Assembly (NCBI RefSeq): GCF_041261205.1
Contig: NZ_JBGCCH010000003.1
Coordinates: 62,001-126,000, forward strand
Reading direction: 5' to 3'
Source: Catenulispora sp. MAP5-51
GTDB taxonomy: Bacteria; Actinomycetota; Actinomycetes; Streptomycetales; Catenulisporaceae
Length of the DNA stretch: 64,000 bases
The notes below the pieces were generated by a model that saw only the letters and a program-made list of their open reading frames with translations, was not told the origin of the DNA and ran no database searches. The translations under genes were made by a program, and so were the position numbers. Every line of letters starts with the position of its first letter. Within the stretch, counting starts at the first letter, position 1. Below, piece by piece: positions 29,929 through 39,438 of the stretch.

Positions 29929-30999
29929 TTACGCCGAGCGGGCGACCCCCGACGACTCCCGCACGATCAACCGCGGTGAGACGTCCACGTGCCGCGCCGG
30001 AGCCCCGGGATCGCGCACCAGGTCCAGCAAAGTCCGCACCGCCAGTTCCCCGACCGATTCCTTCGGCGGCGACACCGCGGTCAGCGCGGGCCGGGTCAGC
30101 GCCGAGAACTCGTCGTCGTACGCGACGATCGACATCTCGCGCGGCACCGCGAACCGGGTCGCGAACCCGTTCTGCAGCAACGCCAAAGCGTCCTCGTCCG
30201 AGTGGACCAGCAACGCCGTCGCGCCCGAGGCGCGCAGCCGCTCGGCCAGCGCGTCTATCTGCTCCGCGCCCCACTTCGGCCATCCGGCGAGGTCGGTGCC
30301 GATGATGCGCGGCATCTCCGGCAGCGCCAGCGCCGCGGCGGCCTGCTCGAAGCCGCTCAGCACACTGCGCGAGGTCGGCGTCTCGCCGCGGGCGAACATC
30401 GCGATGCGGCGGTGCCCGAGCTCGTGCAGATGCCGGACGGCCAGGCCGGCGCCGGTCTCGTGGTCGGTCCGGACCCAGGACGTCGTCGCGGCCGCCGGTC
30501 CGTAGGACCGCCGCTCCACCAGGACCGTCGGGACGCCCAGCGCCCCGGCCCACTCCACCTCGTCCGTGGGCGCCAGCAGCACCGCCTGGGCGCCGGAGTC
30601 CACCAGGCCCATCGCCAGCGAGAGGTCCTGGCCGGACTGGTAGTCCGAGACCGCGACCAGCAGCCGTCCCTCGGGTTCGCGCAGAACCCGGCGCATCCCG
30701 TCGACGACCCGGTTGAAGTAGTAGGAGGACTTGGGGATCAGCGCGCCGATGACCGGGAGGCCGGTCTCCTCGCTGCCCGGGCCTTCCTGATGCCGCGCGG
30801 GCGCCGCGGGTTCGGCGGACGCGGGCAGCACCGCGCCGCCGTGCACCTTCTCCAGTTGCCCGGCCTTGGCCAGCTGGTCCAGGTCGCGGCGGACGGTCAC
30901 GTCCGATACGCCGAGGATGCCGACCAGCTCGGCCACCTGCACCGACCCGCGTTCGCGGGCCAGGCGAAGGATCAGGGCGTGCCGTCTCGCGGCGAGCAC
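29929..30999 (-). CDS. Hybrid regulator: DeoR-type HTH with LacI-type sensor domain
   Basis: A 356-residue regulator from GTG 30999, 6 nt after GAGGAGG. Residues 1-55 are a DeoR winged helix (VQVAELVGILGVSDVTVRRD, then LEKVHGGAVLP). From about residue 80 the protein is a LacI/GalR-like sugar-binding domain (VIGALIPKSSYYFNRVVDGM, then LHELGHRRIAMFARGETPTS). This swap of DNA-binding domains occurs in a minority of actinobacterial sugar regulators. It is divergent from the dehydrogenase and ABC operon, whose promoter carries a direct repeat that could be its operator. Confidence 0.9.
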   Translation of the reverse strand: MLAARRHALILRLARERGSVQVAELVGILGVSDVTVRRDLDQLAKAGQLEKVHGGAVLPASAEPAAPARHQEGPGSEETGLPVIGALIPKSSYYFNRVVDGMRRVLREPEGRLLVAVSDYQSGQDLSLAMGLVDSGAQAVLLAPTDEVEWAGALGVPTVLVERRSYGPAAATTSWVRTDHETGAGLAVRHLHELGHRRIAMFARGETPTSRSVLSGFEQAAAALALPEMPRIIGTDLAGWPKWGAEQIDALAERLRASGATALLVHSDEDALALLQNGFATRFAVPREMSIVAYDDEFSALTRPALTAVSPPKESVGELAVRTLLDLVRDPGAPARHVDVSPRLIVRESSGVARSA

Positions 31000-31114
31000 G
31001 GACCACCTCCTCGCGGGGTCTGTCGGGAGCGTGAGCAGAAGCTATCAGTCAGAACCGTTCACAGCATGGGGGTCCTCCCGCCTCGGGGCAACCCGCAGTT
31101 ACGTTTTTGTTTGT

Positions 31115-31134
31115 TTCTCATCGATTCTCATCGA
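31115..31134. promoter_or_regulatory. Tandem operator for the hybrid regulator
   Basis: TTCTCATCGA occurs twice head-to-tail at 31115 and 31125, in an AT-rich patch immediately upstream of the candidate promoter. Direct repeats are usual for DeoR-type HTH proteins. Confidence 0.55.
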
Positions 31135-31139
31135 ACGTA

Positions 31140-31168
31140 TTGACTTTCGGTTACCTTCTTCTGACACT
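31140..31168 (+). promoter_or_regulatory. Promoter of the carbohydrate-uptake operon
   Basis: TTGACT (31140-31145) and GACACT (31163-31168) at 17-nt spacing, directly after the direct repeat and 48 nt before ATG 31217. Confidence 0.5.
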
Positions 31169-31216
31169 GGTCCCCGTTGTTCGTTCCCCGGCACTTTCGA
31201 AAGGCGCCACCGCTTC

Positions 31217-32233
31217 ATGGATCGTCCGTATGCCGTCCTGGCCATGCGCCCCGCGCTGCGTCCGCTGCTGTTCGACGCGGCGGCCGAGGCGCGGCTGGCC
31301 GGGCTGGCCCGGACGGATCCGGAGCTGGTGGTCACGGACTTCGCCGATCCTGCGGCGGCCGGCGCGCTGGCCCGGGCCGAGGTGCTGATCAGCGGCTGGG
31401 ACTGTCCGGAGCTGGACGCGCCGGCCCTGGAGCGGATGCCCGCGCTGCGCGCCGTCCTGCACTCCGGCGGCAGCGTGAAGCACCACGTCACCGAGGCCGC
31501 GTGGGGGCGCGGTCTGCTGGTCTCCTCGGCGGTCGTGGACAACGCGGTGCCGGTGGCCGAGTACACGCTCGCGATGATCATCAGCGCGGGCAAGCGGCTG
31601 CCGGAGATGGAGCGCGCGTTCCGTGCGGGGCGGGACGGCCGGGACTGGCAGCACTGGTCGCAGGACTTCGGCCCGGTCGGCAACCACCGGCGCGTGATCG
31701 GCGTCGTCGGGCTCTCCCGCGTCGGCCGCCGGGTCGTGGAGGTGCTGCGGGTCCTGGACGCGACGGTCCTGGTGCACGACCCCTATGTGCCGGACGACGC
31801 GGTCCGTGAGCTCGGCGCCGTACCCGCCGGGCTCGACGAGCTGGTCGCGGCCAGCGACGTGGTCAGCCTGCACGCGCCGAGCAACGCCGAGACCCGGCAC
31901 CAGATGGACCGCCGGCGGCTGGCCCTGATGAAGGACGGCGCGACGCTGATCAACACCGCGCGCGGCGCCCTGGTGGACACCGCGGCACTGGCCGACGAGC
32001 TGCGGGCGGGGCGGCTGTACGCGGTCGCCGACGTCACCGACCCGGACCCGCTGCCGGCCGACTCCGAGCTGTTCGGCCTGCCGAACCTCACCCTGACCCC
32101 GCACATCGCCGGCTCCATCGGCGGCGAGCTGCGGCGCCTGGGCGACTTCGTCCTGGCCGAGCTGTCGCGCCTGAACGCCGGGCAGGAACCGCTCGGCCTG
32201 GTGCGGCCGGAGACCCTGTCATCCATAGCCTGA
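31217..32233 (+). CDS. D-isomer-specific 2-hydroxyacid dehydrogenase
   Basis: A 338-residue NAD-dependent dehydrogenase. The Rossmann loop is GVVGLSRVGRRV (second Gly of GxGxxG replaced by Ser, as in some subfamilies). The catalytic set is recognisable: Arg in NTARGALVDT, the acidic segment DVTDPDPLP, and His in TPHIAGS. Family members reduce 2-keto acids or oxidise D-2-hydroxyacids, including glyoxylate and sugar-acid derivatives. As the first gene behind the regulated promoter it probably works on a breakdown product of the sugar imported by the next genes. Confidence 0.85.
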   Translation: MDRPYAVLAMRPALRPLLFDAAAEARLAGLARTDPELVVTDFADPAAAGALARAEVLISGWDCPELDAPALERMPALRAVLHSGGSVKHHVTEAAWGRGLLVSSAVVDNAVPVAEYTLAMIISAGKRLPEMERAFRAGRDGRDWQHWSQDFGPVGNHRRVIGVVGLSRVGRRVVEVLRVLDATVLVHDPYVPDDAVRELGAVPAGLDELVAASDVVSLHAPSNAETRHQMDRRRLALMKDGATLINTARGALVDTAALADELRAGRLYAVADVTDPDPLPADSELFGLPNLTLTPHIAGSIGGELRRLGDFVLAELSRLNAGQEPLGLVRPETLSSIA

Positions 32234-32299
32234 CAGCATCCTGATAGACCTTGTGCGCCACCCCTCACCGAAGAGTCTCACCAGAGAGCGAGTCCCGAT

Positions 32300-33616
32300 A
32301 TGCGAACCAGTAAGAACGTCTACCGCGCGGGCGTCATAGCCGCCGCGGTGGCCGTCTCGGCCGCGAGCCTGTCGGCCTGCGGCAGCTCCAGCAAGCCCGG
32401 CGCCGCCTCCTCCGGCGCCAAGGCATCGGGCAGCACCTCGTTCACCTACTGGTCGATGTGGCAGCAGAACGAGCCGCAGGCCAAGGTGATCAAGAAGGCC
32501 GCCGACGACTTCACCGCCGCCACCGGCATCAAGGTGAACATCCAGTGGCAGGGCCGCGACGTCATCACCAAGCTGACCCCGACCCTGCGCACCGGCTCCT
32601 CGGCGGACCTGGTCGACCAGTCGGTGAACGCCCTGGGCGCGCTGGTGGCCAAGGACGAGACCGCCGACCTGAGCAGCCTGTACGGCACCACGATCCCCGG
32701 CGAGTCCCAGACCGTCGGCCAGGTCGTCCCGGACAGCTACAAGCCGTTCCTCAACGACAAGAGCGGCAAGCCCTTCATCGCCCCCTACGAGGTCTCCTCC
32801 GAGGGCCTGTGGTTCGACGCCTCCAAGTTCCCGGACCTGGCCGCCAACCCGCCGAAGACCTGGGACGACCTGCTGGCCCTGTTCGCCAAGGCCAAGGGCA
32901 TGGGCATGACCCCGCTGGCGGTCCCCGGCGACGACAAGTACTGGGTGCTGCTGACCCTCCAGCGCGAGCTGGGCACCGACGGTCTGAAGAAGCTGGCCAG
33001 CGACAAGACCGGCGCCGCCTGGGACGACCCGAAGGTGCTCAAGGCCGCGCAGCTGGTCCAGGACCTGCGGGACAAGGGCGACATCCTCAAGGGCTACGAG
33101 TCCAGCAAGAGCATCGACGAAGAGGGCGACTGGGCCAAGGGCCAGGCCGCGTTCTACCTGTCCGGCACCTGGGTGCCCTCCGAGGCCGCGCCGAACGCCA
33201 CCGCCGGCTTCAAGTTCGACAGCATCCAGCTGCCGGCCCTGGATTCGGGCAACACCGACACCGGCATCAACTTCTTCGGCTTCGCGGTCCCCAAGACCGC
33301 CAAGCACTCCGACGCCGCCGAGAAGTTCGTCGCCTTCTTCATGAAGAAGGAGGAGCTCTCCGGCATCTCCACCCAGGCGGTGAACCTGACGCCGCGCGCC
33401 GACATCGACCCGCCGGCCCAGCTGGCCTCGATGAGCAAGGCGCTGACCGGCACCGTCTACGCCGACCAGGCGCACCTGTCCGTGGACTACGCGGACTGGA
33501 CCAACAAGATGCTGAACCCCGAGATGATCCGCCTGATCACCGGCCAGGACAACGCCGCGAAGTTCGTCGCCAACGGCAAGCAGGGCACGATCGACTACTG
33601 GAAGTCCGCGTCGTGA
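32300..33616 (+). CDS. ABC transporter sugar-binding lipoprotein
   Basis: A 438-residue extracellular solute-binding protein (family 1). The signal peptide ends in the lipobox LSAC, with lipidated Cys27 followed by a Gly/Ser linker. The mature protein shows typical motifs: TSFTYWSMWQQNEPQAKVIK, the segment GIKVNIQWQGRDV and FYLSGTWVPSEA. It captures an oligosaccharide and delivers it to the permeases encoded next. The stop codon overlaps the first permease start (GTGA). GAGCGAG about 8 nt before ATG is the ribosome site. Confidence 0.92.
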   Translation: MRTSKNVYRAGVIAAAVAVSAASLSACGSSSKPGAASSGAKASGSTSFTYWSMWQQNEPQAKVIKKAADDFTAATGIKVNIQWQGRDVITKLTPTLRTGSSADLVDQSVNALGALVAKDETADLSSLYGTTIPGESQTVGQVVPDSYKPFLNDKSGKPFIAPYEVSSEGLWFDASKFPDLAANPPKTWDDLLALFAKAKGMGMTPLAVPGDDKYWVLLTLQRELGTDGLKKLASDKTGAAWDDPKVLKAAQLVQDLRDKGDILKGYESSKSIDEEGDWAKGQAAFYLSGTWVPSEAAPNATAGFKFDSIQLPALDSGNTDTGINFFGFAVPKTAKHSDAAEKFVAFFMKKEELSGISTQAVNLTPRADIDPPAQLASMSKALTGTVYADQAHLSVDYADWTNKMLNPEMIRLITGQDNAAKFVANGKQGTIDYWKSAS

Positions 33617-34563
33617 CCAGCGCCACCGCAGGGCCCAATGTCACAGTCGGTGTCCGGCGGGGCCGGGTCCAGGGTTCGCCCCTGGCCCGGCGCCGCCGGC
33701 GCGTCTTCGGGCCGTTCCTGGCGCCCGCGCTGATCCTGTACACGGTCCTGTTCATGGTGCCGACCGGGTACTCGTTCTACGCGAGCTTCACCAGCTGGGA
33801 CGGGTTCTCGAACCCGCGGTGGAAGGGCACGCTGAACTACGACCACCTGACGCACGACCCGGCGTTCAAGGACGCCTTCTTCAACACCCTGAAGCTGCTG
33901 TTCGGGTGCGGCGTCTTCCTGTTCGTCCTGAGCTTCGCCTTCATGCTGATGCTGCGCGAGATGAAGGGCCGCCGGTTCATCCAGGGCTTCATCTTCCTGC
34001 CGCACATAGTCTCCGGCGTGGCGCTGGCCGCGTTCTGGGACTTCCTGCTGAACCACGACGGGATGCTGAACAAGGGCCTGCACTCCTTCGGCCTTGGCCC
34101 GGTGGACTGGCTCAAGCCGCAGTGGCAGTTCAACGCGATCCTGCTCGCGATCGTCTGGATCAACACCGGGTACTACGTGACGATCCTGATGGCCGGGGTG
34201 GACCGCATCCCGCCGTACTACTACGAAGAGGCCAAGCTCGCCGGGACCAACTCCTGGCAGCGCTTCCGGCACATCACGCTGCCGATGTCCTGGGACGTGG
34301 TCGGGACCGCGGCGGTGCTGTGGACCATCGGCACGGTCAAGATCTTCGAGTTCATCCTCGCCTTCTCCGGCTCGCAGGGGAACCTGCCCACCACCAACCA
34401 GTGGACGTCGGCGATGTACGTCTACGGCGAGACCATCGGCGGCACGTCCCCGATCTACGACTTCGGCCGGGCCTGCGCCGGCGCGGTCGTCACGCTGGTG
34501 GCGGTCGTGGTGGTCGTCGTCGTCCTGCGCCGGGTCACCAGCCGCGACCGGCTCGAGCTCTGA
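33613..34563 (+). CDS. ABC sugar permease (MalF/UgpA-like)
   Basis: A 316-residue inner-membrane permease with six predicted helices, starting at GTG 33613 inside the preceding stop codon. The cytoplasmic EAA loop that contacts the ATPase is YYYEEAKLAGTNSWQRFRHI followed by TLPM. It forms the channel with the next gene product. No ATPase gene is present in the locus; a shared MsiK-type ATPase elsewhere is usual for such actinobacterial importers. Confidence 0.92.
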   Translation: MTSATAGPNVTVGVRRGRVQGSPLARRRRRVFGPFLAPALILYTVLFMVPTGYSFYASFTSWDGFSNPRWKGTLNYDHLTHDPAFKDAFFNTLKLLFGCGVFLFVLSFAFMLMLREMKGRRFIQGFIFLPHIVSGVALAAFWDFLLNHDGMLNKGLHSFGLGPVDWLKPQWQFNAILLAIVWINTGYYVTILMAGVDRIPPYYYEEAKLAGTNSWQRFRHITLPMSWDVVGTAAVLWTIGTVKIFEFILAFSGSQGNLPTTNQWTSAMYVYGETIGGTSPIYDFGRACAGAVVTLVAVVVVVVVLRRVTSRDRLEL

Positions 34564-34592
34564 GTGTCCGTGAAAACCAGAAGGGCGATCTC

Positions 34593-35504
34593 ATGAGCAC
34601 CGCAACGACCGGGTCCCGCGCTGAGAGCGCGGCGCAGGACCCCACCAGCCCGGCGGCGGCCCCCGCCGGCCGCCGTCGGGTTCCCTGGGCCCGGCTGCCG
34701 GGCGCCGCGCTGATCTGGCTGTTCGTCGCGTTCTGCGCGTTCACGTTCCTGTTCATCCTGCTGAGCTCGCTGAAGTCGAGCTACAACGTGCTGAACCATC
34801 CCTTCCGGCTGCCGACCGAGCTGAAGTTCTCCAACTGGAGCAAGGCCTGGCACGACGGCGGTTTCGGGCCGGCGTTCGTGAACTCGGTGCTGGTGGTCGT
34901 GGTGGCCGCGGCCGGGACCGTGCTGCTGGCCTCGCCGGCGGCGTACGTCCTGGGCCGCAACCAGAACCGGCTCTCCGGGGCGTTGAGCATGTACTTCGTG
35001 CTGGGCCTGGGCATCCCGATGCAGATCATCGTGCTGCCGCTGTACTCGATCATGGCCAAGATGCACCTGATCGACAATCTGGCCGGGCTGATCGTGCTCT
35101 ACATCGTGGTGAACCTGCCGTTCACGGTGTACCTGCTGATGTCGTTCTTCGCCTCGCTGCCCGGCGAGCTGGAGGAGGCCGCGGCGCTGGACGGCGTGGG
35201 CCCGGGGATGACGTTCTGGCGGATCATGCTGCCGCTGGCCAAGGGCGGCCTGATGACGGCGCTGACGCTGGTGGCGATCGCGTGCTGGAACGAGACCTTC
35301 CTGGCGCTGATGTTCCTGCAGACCAATGACAACTTCACGCTGCCGCTGGCCCTGGTCAACTTCCTGACCCAGCAGCAGTTCACCGGCGAGGACTTCGGCG
35401 TGATGTTCGCCGGGGTGTCCATCGCGGTGCTGCCCATGCTCGCGCTGTACGCGTGGCTCGGGCGCCGGATCACCGAGGGCTTGACCCTCGGAGCGGGGAA
35501 ATAG
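34593..35504 (+). CDS. ABC sugar permease (MalG/UgpE-like)
   Basis: A 303-residue permease with a Pro/Ala-rich N-terminal tail and six membrane helices. The EAA loop is LEEAAALDGVGPGMTFWRIM followed by LPL. It pairs with the MalF-like permease. ATG 34593 follows GAAGGGCGATCTC. Thirty nucleotides separate it from the previous gene and 58 from the secreted beta-helix protein. Confidence 0.92.
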   Translation: MSTATTGSRAESAAQDPTSPAAAPAGRRRVPWARLPGAALIWLFVAFCAFTFLFILLSSLKSSYNVLNHPFRLPTELKFSNWSKAWHDGGFGPAFVNSVLVVVVAAAGTVLLASPAAYVLGRNQNRLSGALSMYFVLGLGIPMQIIVLPLYSIMAKMHLIDNLAGLIVLYIVVNLPFTVYLLMSFFASLPGELEEAAALDGVGPGMTFWRIMLPLAKGGLMTALTLVAIACWNETFLALMFLQTNDNFTLPLALVNFLTQQQFTGEDFGVMFAGVSIAVLPMLALYAWLGRRITEGLTLGAGK

Positions 35505-35562
35505 CACCACCCCACGGGGAACCTCCCCATTCACGCACCACCAACTCTGGAGGTACGTACCT

Positions 35563-37653
35563 GTGAAAGCGCATCTGCGCGCTTCCATCTCGGCGCTGGG
35601 GGCCATGACCCTCGGCGCCGTCGGCCTGCTGGCCGTCACGGTCCCGATCGCGCACGCGGCCGGGACTGCTTACTACGTGGACTGCTCGGCCGCCTCGGAC
35701 GGCAGCGGGTCCTCGGGTTCGCCGTGGAACGCCCTCACGGATCCCGACGGCCACGTCTTCACCGCCGGCGACACGCTGTCCTTCAAAGCCGGGACCACCT
35801 GCCACGGCACGCTGACGCCGCAGGGCTCCGGCGCCTCGGGTTCGCCGATCACTGTCAACGCCTACGGTTCCGGCGCCGCGCCGGTCATCGAGGGCGGCGG
35901 CGCGACCGAGGCCACGGTCCACCTGGTCGACCAGAGCTACTGGACCATCAGCGACCTGTTGGTCCAGAACAGCTCCTCCACCCGGGCGCAGCACGAGGGC
36001 ATCCTGGTCGAGGTCGCCGGATCGGCGAACCAGGCCGGGATCTCCGTCACCGGCAACGAGGTCGCGAACGTGGCCGGCTGGGGCGACAAGACCGGGACGA
36101 ACGCGGGGTGGTTCTCGAACTCGGCGGGCATAGCCGTGCGCGTGGCCACCGGATCGGGCGTCTTCAACGGCGTGTCCGTGACGGACAACAACGTGCACGA
36201 CACCGGGGGCGGCGGCATCAAGGTCGAGGGCGAGGCCTCGGCGATGAGCACCGGCGTCTACATCGGGCACAACACCATCACCGCGGCCGGCGGCGACGGG
36301 ATCGTGGTGCACGACAGCGACTCCCCGCTGGTGGAGTACAACACGGCGACCGAGCTCGGGCTCGGGGCGTACCCGTTCGTGGCCGGGAACTTCGCCGGGA
36401 TGTGGCCGTACCACAGCAACAATCCGACGTTCCAGTACAACACCGTGGGCTCGCAGGTCGGAGTCGTGAACGACGCGACCGCGTGGGACTGCGACGTCAA
36501 CAACACCGGCACCTGCCTGTACCAGTACAACTACTCGTACAACAACGCCGGCGGCTTCTACCTCGACTGCCTGTCCGGCTGCGGCGGGGCGGCGACGACC
36601 ACGAACGTGGTGCTGCGCTACAACATCTCGCGCGACGACTGCCGGTTCACCAACTCCAGCACCGGAACGGGCACGCACTACATCTACAACAACACGTTCT
36701 TCTGCCCGGGCAAGCCGATCTCGGACACGCTCGGCGGGAACGTGGTGTGGCAGAACAACATCTTCGTGGCCCCGACGGCCTCCTGGGCCGCGGACTCCTC
36801 GGCGACGTTCAACGCCAACACCTACTTCGGCGGCGTCACAGCCCCCTCATCGGGCGACGCCGGCGCGCACACCGCCGACCCGCAGCTGATCAACGACGCG
36901 GCCGGCACCCTGGCCATCAAGCTGCGCACCGCCTCGCCGGAGCGCGGCACCGGCGTGGTCGTGGCGAACAACGGCGGCAAGGACTACTTCGGCAACGCGG
37001 TCTCCGCCACCGCCGACCCGAACCGCGGCGCCTACAACGGATCGGGCGATGACAGCGTCCTGCCGTTCGCGGCATCGCTGAACGACACCGCGGTCACCTC
37101 CGACGCCAACCGCTGGGCCGCCAGCCTGAACTCCGCGACGCAGAGCGGCAAGAGCTTCTCCGCGACCGCGCTGGCCACCGCCGGACTGACGCAGGGCACT
37201 GACGTCACAGCGGCGGGCGTGGACTTCGGCCCCTGGCACCCGCAGGCCCTGGACGCCACCGACAATGTGATCGCCACCGGCCAGACCATCGCGGTCACCG
37301 GCACCGGCACTGGCACGAAGGTCGGATTCCTGGGCTTCAGCACCACCCACGGCGTGACCGAGAGCGGCACGCTGCACTTCACCGACGGCACGTCCCAGGC
37401 CTTCACGCTGACGCTGTCGGACTGGACGGACACCACCCCGGCGTCCGGCGACACGCTGGTCGCGAAGGCGGCGTACGCGAACCAGCACACCTCGGCCTAC
37501 AACGGGAGCACGACGACCTCGAGCGGGTCGTTCTCGGTGTGGGCCACCTCGGTCGCGCTGCCGACGGGCAAGACGCTGGCGTCGGTGACGCTGCCGAACC
37601 TGGCGGCTTCCGGCGCGACGTCGCAGCACCTGTTCGCGATCGCGGTCGGCTGA
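35563..37653 (+). CDS. Secreted right-handed beta-helix protein with C-terminal Ig-like domain
   Basis: A 696-residue exported protein from GTG 35563 (GGAGG 8 nt upstream). The signal peptide is residues 1-33, cleaved after AHA. Residues 35-480 form a parallel beta-helix (YYVDCSAASDGSGSSGSPWN, then repeated NNxxHDTGG, NTITAAGGDGI and NNTFF rungs), the fold of pectate lyases, polysaccharide lyases and some glycosidases. Residues 490-696 match a beta-sandwich often appended to actinobacterial carbohydrate enzymes (FSATALATAGLTQGTDVTAA, then TLSDWTD). It is the last gene of the uptake locus and probably depolymerises the substrate outside the cell. Catalytic residues are not certain. Confidence 0.85.
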   Translation: MKAHLRASISALGAMTLGAVGLLAVTVPIAHAAGTAYYVDCSAASDGSGSSGSPWNALTDPDGHVFTAGDTLSFKAGTTCHGTLTPQGSGASGSPITVNAYGSGAAPVIEGGGATEATVHLVDQSYWTISDLLVQNSSSTRAQHEGILVEVAGSANQAGISVTGNEVANVAGWGDKTGTNAGWFSNSAGIAVRVATGSGVFNGVSVTDNNVHDTGGGGIKVEGEASAMSTGVYIGHNTITAAGGDGIVVHDSDSPLVEYNTATELGLGAYPFVAGNFAGMWPYHSNNPTFQYNTVGSQVGVVNDATAWDCDVNNTGTCLYQYNYSYNNAGGFYLDCLSGCGGAATTTNVVLRYNISRDDCRFTNSSTGTGTHYIYNNTFFCPGKPISDTLGGNVVWQNNIFVAPTASWAADSSATFNANTYFGGVTAPSSGDAGAHTADPQLINDAAGTLAIKLRTASPERGTGVVVANNGGKDYFGNAVSATADPNRGAYNGSGDDSVLPFAASLNDTAVTSDANRWAASLNSATQSGKSFSATALATAGLTQGTDVTAAGVDFGPWHPQALDATDNVIATGQTIAVTGTGTGTKVGFLGFSTTHGVTESGTLHFTDGTSQAFTLTLSDWTDTTPASGDTLVAKAAYANQHTSAYNGSTTTSSGSFSVWATSVALPTGKTLASVTLPNLAASGATSQHLFAIAVG

Positions 37654-37670
37654 TTCTCAGCCGGTGACCG

Positions 37671-37707
37671 ACAGGGCCGCCGAAGCGAAACGCTTCGGCG
37701 GCCCTGT
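37671..37707. terminator. Strong bidirectional terminator
   Basis: A perfect 17-bp stem (ACAGGGCCGCCGAAGCG and its inverse) with an AAA loop, 18 nt after the beta-helix stop and before the convergent NDH-2 gene. Confidence 0.85.
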
Positions 37708-37781
37708 GCTTTGTGGTGCGGTTCATGGTGCGGGAGTGGACGAAGCGACGGGGGACGTCGTCAGGGACGGGTCTTTCAGCC

Positions 37782-39185
37782 TCACGCCGCCGAAGCCGGC
37801 GCCCCCGGTTCGGCGGCGGCCGCCGCGGCCACCGATGCCGCGGCCCCGCGCGTCCGCTGGAGGATCTCCTCGCGCGTCAGGTACACGTCCGTGTACTCGA
37901 AGTCGCGCAGCGACGCCGCGCGCTCGGCCTGGAAGCCGGTGCGTACGAAGTCGTCGCCGACCAGGGAGTTCAGCAGCCAGCCGGCGCCGGTGCGGAAGCG
38001 GGCGGCGAAGGTGCGCAGCGCCATGATGTGGTAGCCGCGGGCGACGACCTGCGCGGGCAGGCCGGACAGCGGGATGCCCAGGGGCTTGCTGACCGCCTTG
38101 AGGCCGCCGAGGTCCACGACCAGGCCCAGGTCCTTGTGGTGGTAGTCCTTCAGCGGGAAGCCGCGGACCGCCGACATCACGTTCTCGGCCGCGGCCCAGC
38201 CCTGGCGCATCGCGTGCTGGGCGGTCGGCGGGCAGATCGCGTCGCCGCCCTTGGCCAGGTCCGGGACGGCGGCGGCGTCGCCGAGGGCGAAGACGCCGGG
38301 CAGGTCCGGGACCGACAGGTCGGCGTTGACCACCAGGCGGCCGCGGTTGGTGGGCGCGCCCATGGTGGCGATCAGCGGGCTCGGGGCCACGCCGGCGGTC
38401 CAGATCAGCGTGCGGCAGGGCAGGACCCGGCCGTCGGTCAGGGTGACGGTGTCCTCGGTGCACTCGGCGACCGAGACGCCCAGGGAGACGTGCAGGCCGC
38501 GCTTCTTCAGGATCTTCAGGGCCTTCTCGCCGAGCTTCTCGCCGAGTTCGGGCATCAGGCGCGGCGCGATGTCGACCAGGTGCCACTTGATCAGGCTGCC
38601 GTCCAGGTTCGGGTAGCGCTTCACCGCCTCGGTGGTCAGCCGCTGCAGGTACGCCGCCGTCTCGGTGCCCGCGTAGCCGCCGCCGACCACCACGAACTGC
38701 AGCCGGGACTCGCGCTCGGCGTCGGTGTCGGCGACCGCGGCCAGGTCCAGCTGGGCGATCACGTGGTCGCGGATCCACGCCGCCTCGGCCAGCGTCTTCA
38801 CGCCGACCGCGTACTTGTCCACGCCGGGGATGTTGAACTGGCGGGTCACGCTGCCCGGCGTGAGCACCAGGTAGTCATAGTGCTCGACGACCTCCTCGCC
38901 GTCGATCTTGCGCACCACCACGGACTTGGTCGCGGTGTCGATGCCGATCGCGCCGCCGGGGATGACCAGCGTGCGCTTGAGCATCCGGCGCAGCGAGACG
39001 GCCACAGCCTGCGGCGTGAGCACGCCGGAGGCGACGTGCGGCAGCAGCGGCAGGTAGAGCTGGTGGTTGACCGGCGTCACCAAGCGGATCTCGGCGTCGT
39101 CGATGGAGAGCTTCTTCTCCAGCTTGTGCGCGCACTCGGTGCCCGCGAAGCCGCTGCCGACGACGAGTATCTTGGGGCGGCTCAT
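37782..39185 (-). CDS. ndh: Type II NADH dehydrogenase (NDH-2)
   Basis: A 467-residue flavoprotein. The FAD Rossmann motif is VGSGFAGTECA (residues 8-18), the NADH motif VVVGGGYAGTETA (about 166-178), and the second FAD-contact segments LIWTAGVAPSPL and FALGDAAAV are intact. The C-terminal amphipathic helices expected for membrane attachment are present (YHIMALRTFAARFRTGAGWL). It oxidises NADH and reduces menaquinone without pumping protons. Single gene, divergent from a NUDIX gene. Confidence 0.88.
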   Translation of the reverse strand: MSRPKILVVGSGFAGTECAHKLEKKLSIDDAEIRLVTPVNHQLYLPLLPHVASGVLTPQAVAVSLRRMLKRTLVIPGGAIGIDTATKSVVVRKIDGEEVVEHYDYLVLTPGSVTRQFNIPGVDKYAVGVKTLAEAAWIRDHVIAQLDLAAVADTDAERESRLQFVVVGGGYAGTETAAYLQRLTTEAVKRYPNLDGSLIKWHLVDIAPRLMPELGEKLGEKALKILKKRGLHVSLGVSVAECTEDTVTLTDGRVLPCRTLIWTAGVAPSPLIATMGAPTNRGRLVVNADLSVPDLPGVFALGDAAAVPDLAKGGDAICPPTAQHAMRQGWAAAENVMSAVRGFPLKDYHHKDLGLVVDLGGLKAVSKPLGIPLSGLPAQVVARGYHIMALRTFAARFRTGAGWLLNSLVGDDFVRTGFQAERAASLRDFEYTDVYLTREEILQRTRGAAASVAAAAAAEPGAPASAA

Positions 39186-39377
39186 GGCGGTTGTCTCACT
39201 CTCCCGTGACGGTGGGCGATGTCATACCAACCGGACTTGCGTCCAGCGTGGAACGTGCGGCGGACCGGCGCATCTCGACCAGGGCGATTTGTGCCGGATG
39301 GGTGAGAAGATCACTTTACTCCGGGCGATCTTTCCTCCTGCCGGCGGGTGGGGGTCTGCCGCCGCTCAGCTCCGCGG

Positions 39378-39390
39378 GCGTACTGTACGC
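39378..39390. promoter_or_regulatory. Short palindrome upstream of the NUDIX gene
   Basis: GCGTAC-T-GTACGC is a perfect 13-bp inverted repeat, 49 nt before ATG 39439, in the divergent gap with the NDH-2 gene. Confidence 0.4.
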
Positions 39391-39438
39391 AGCCCCGTTC
39401 GTGACAGGTGCGCAGGTCCGCCATCCGGTCGGTGAACA

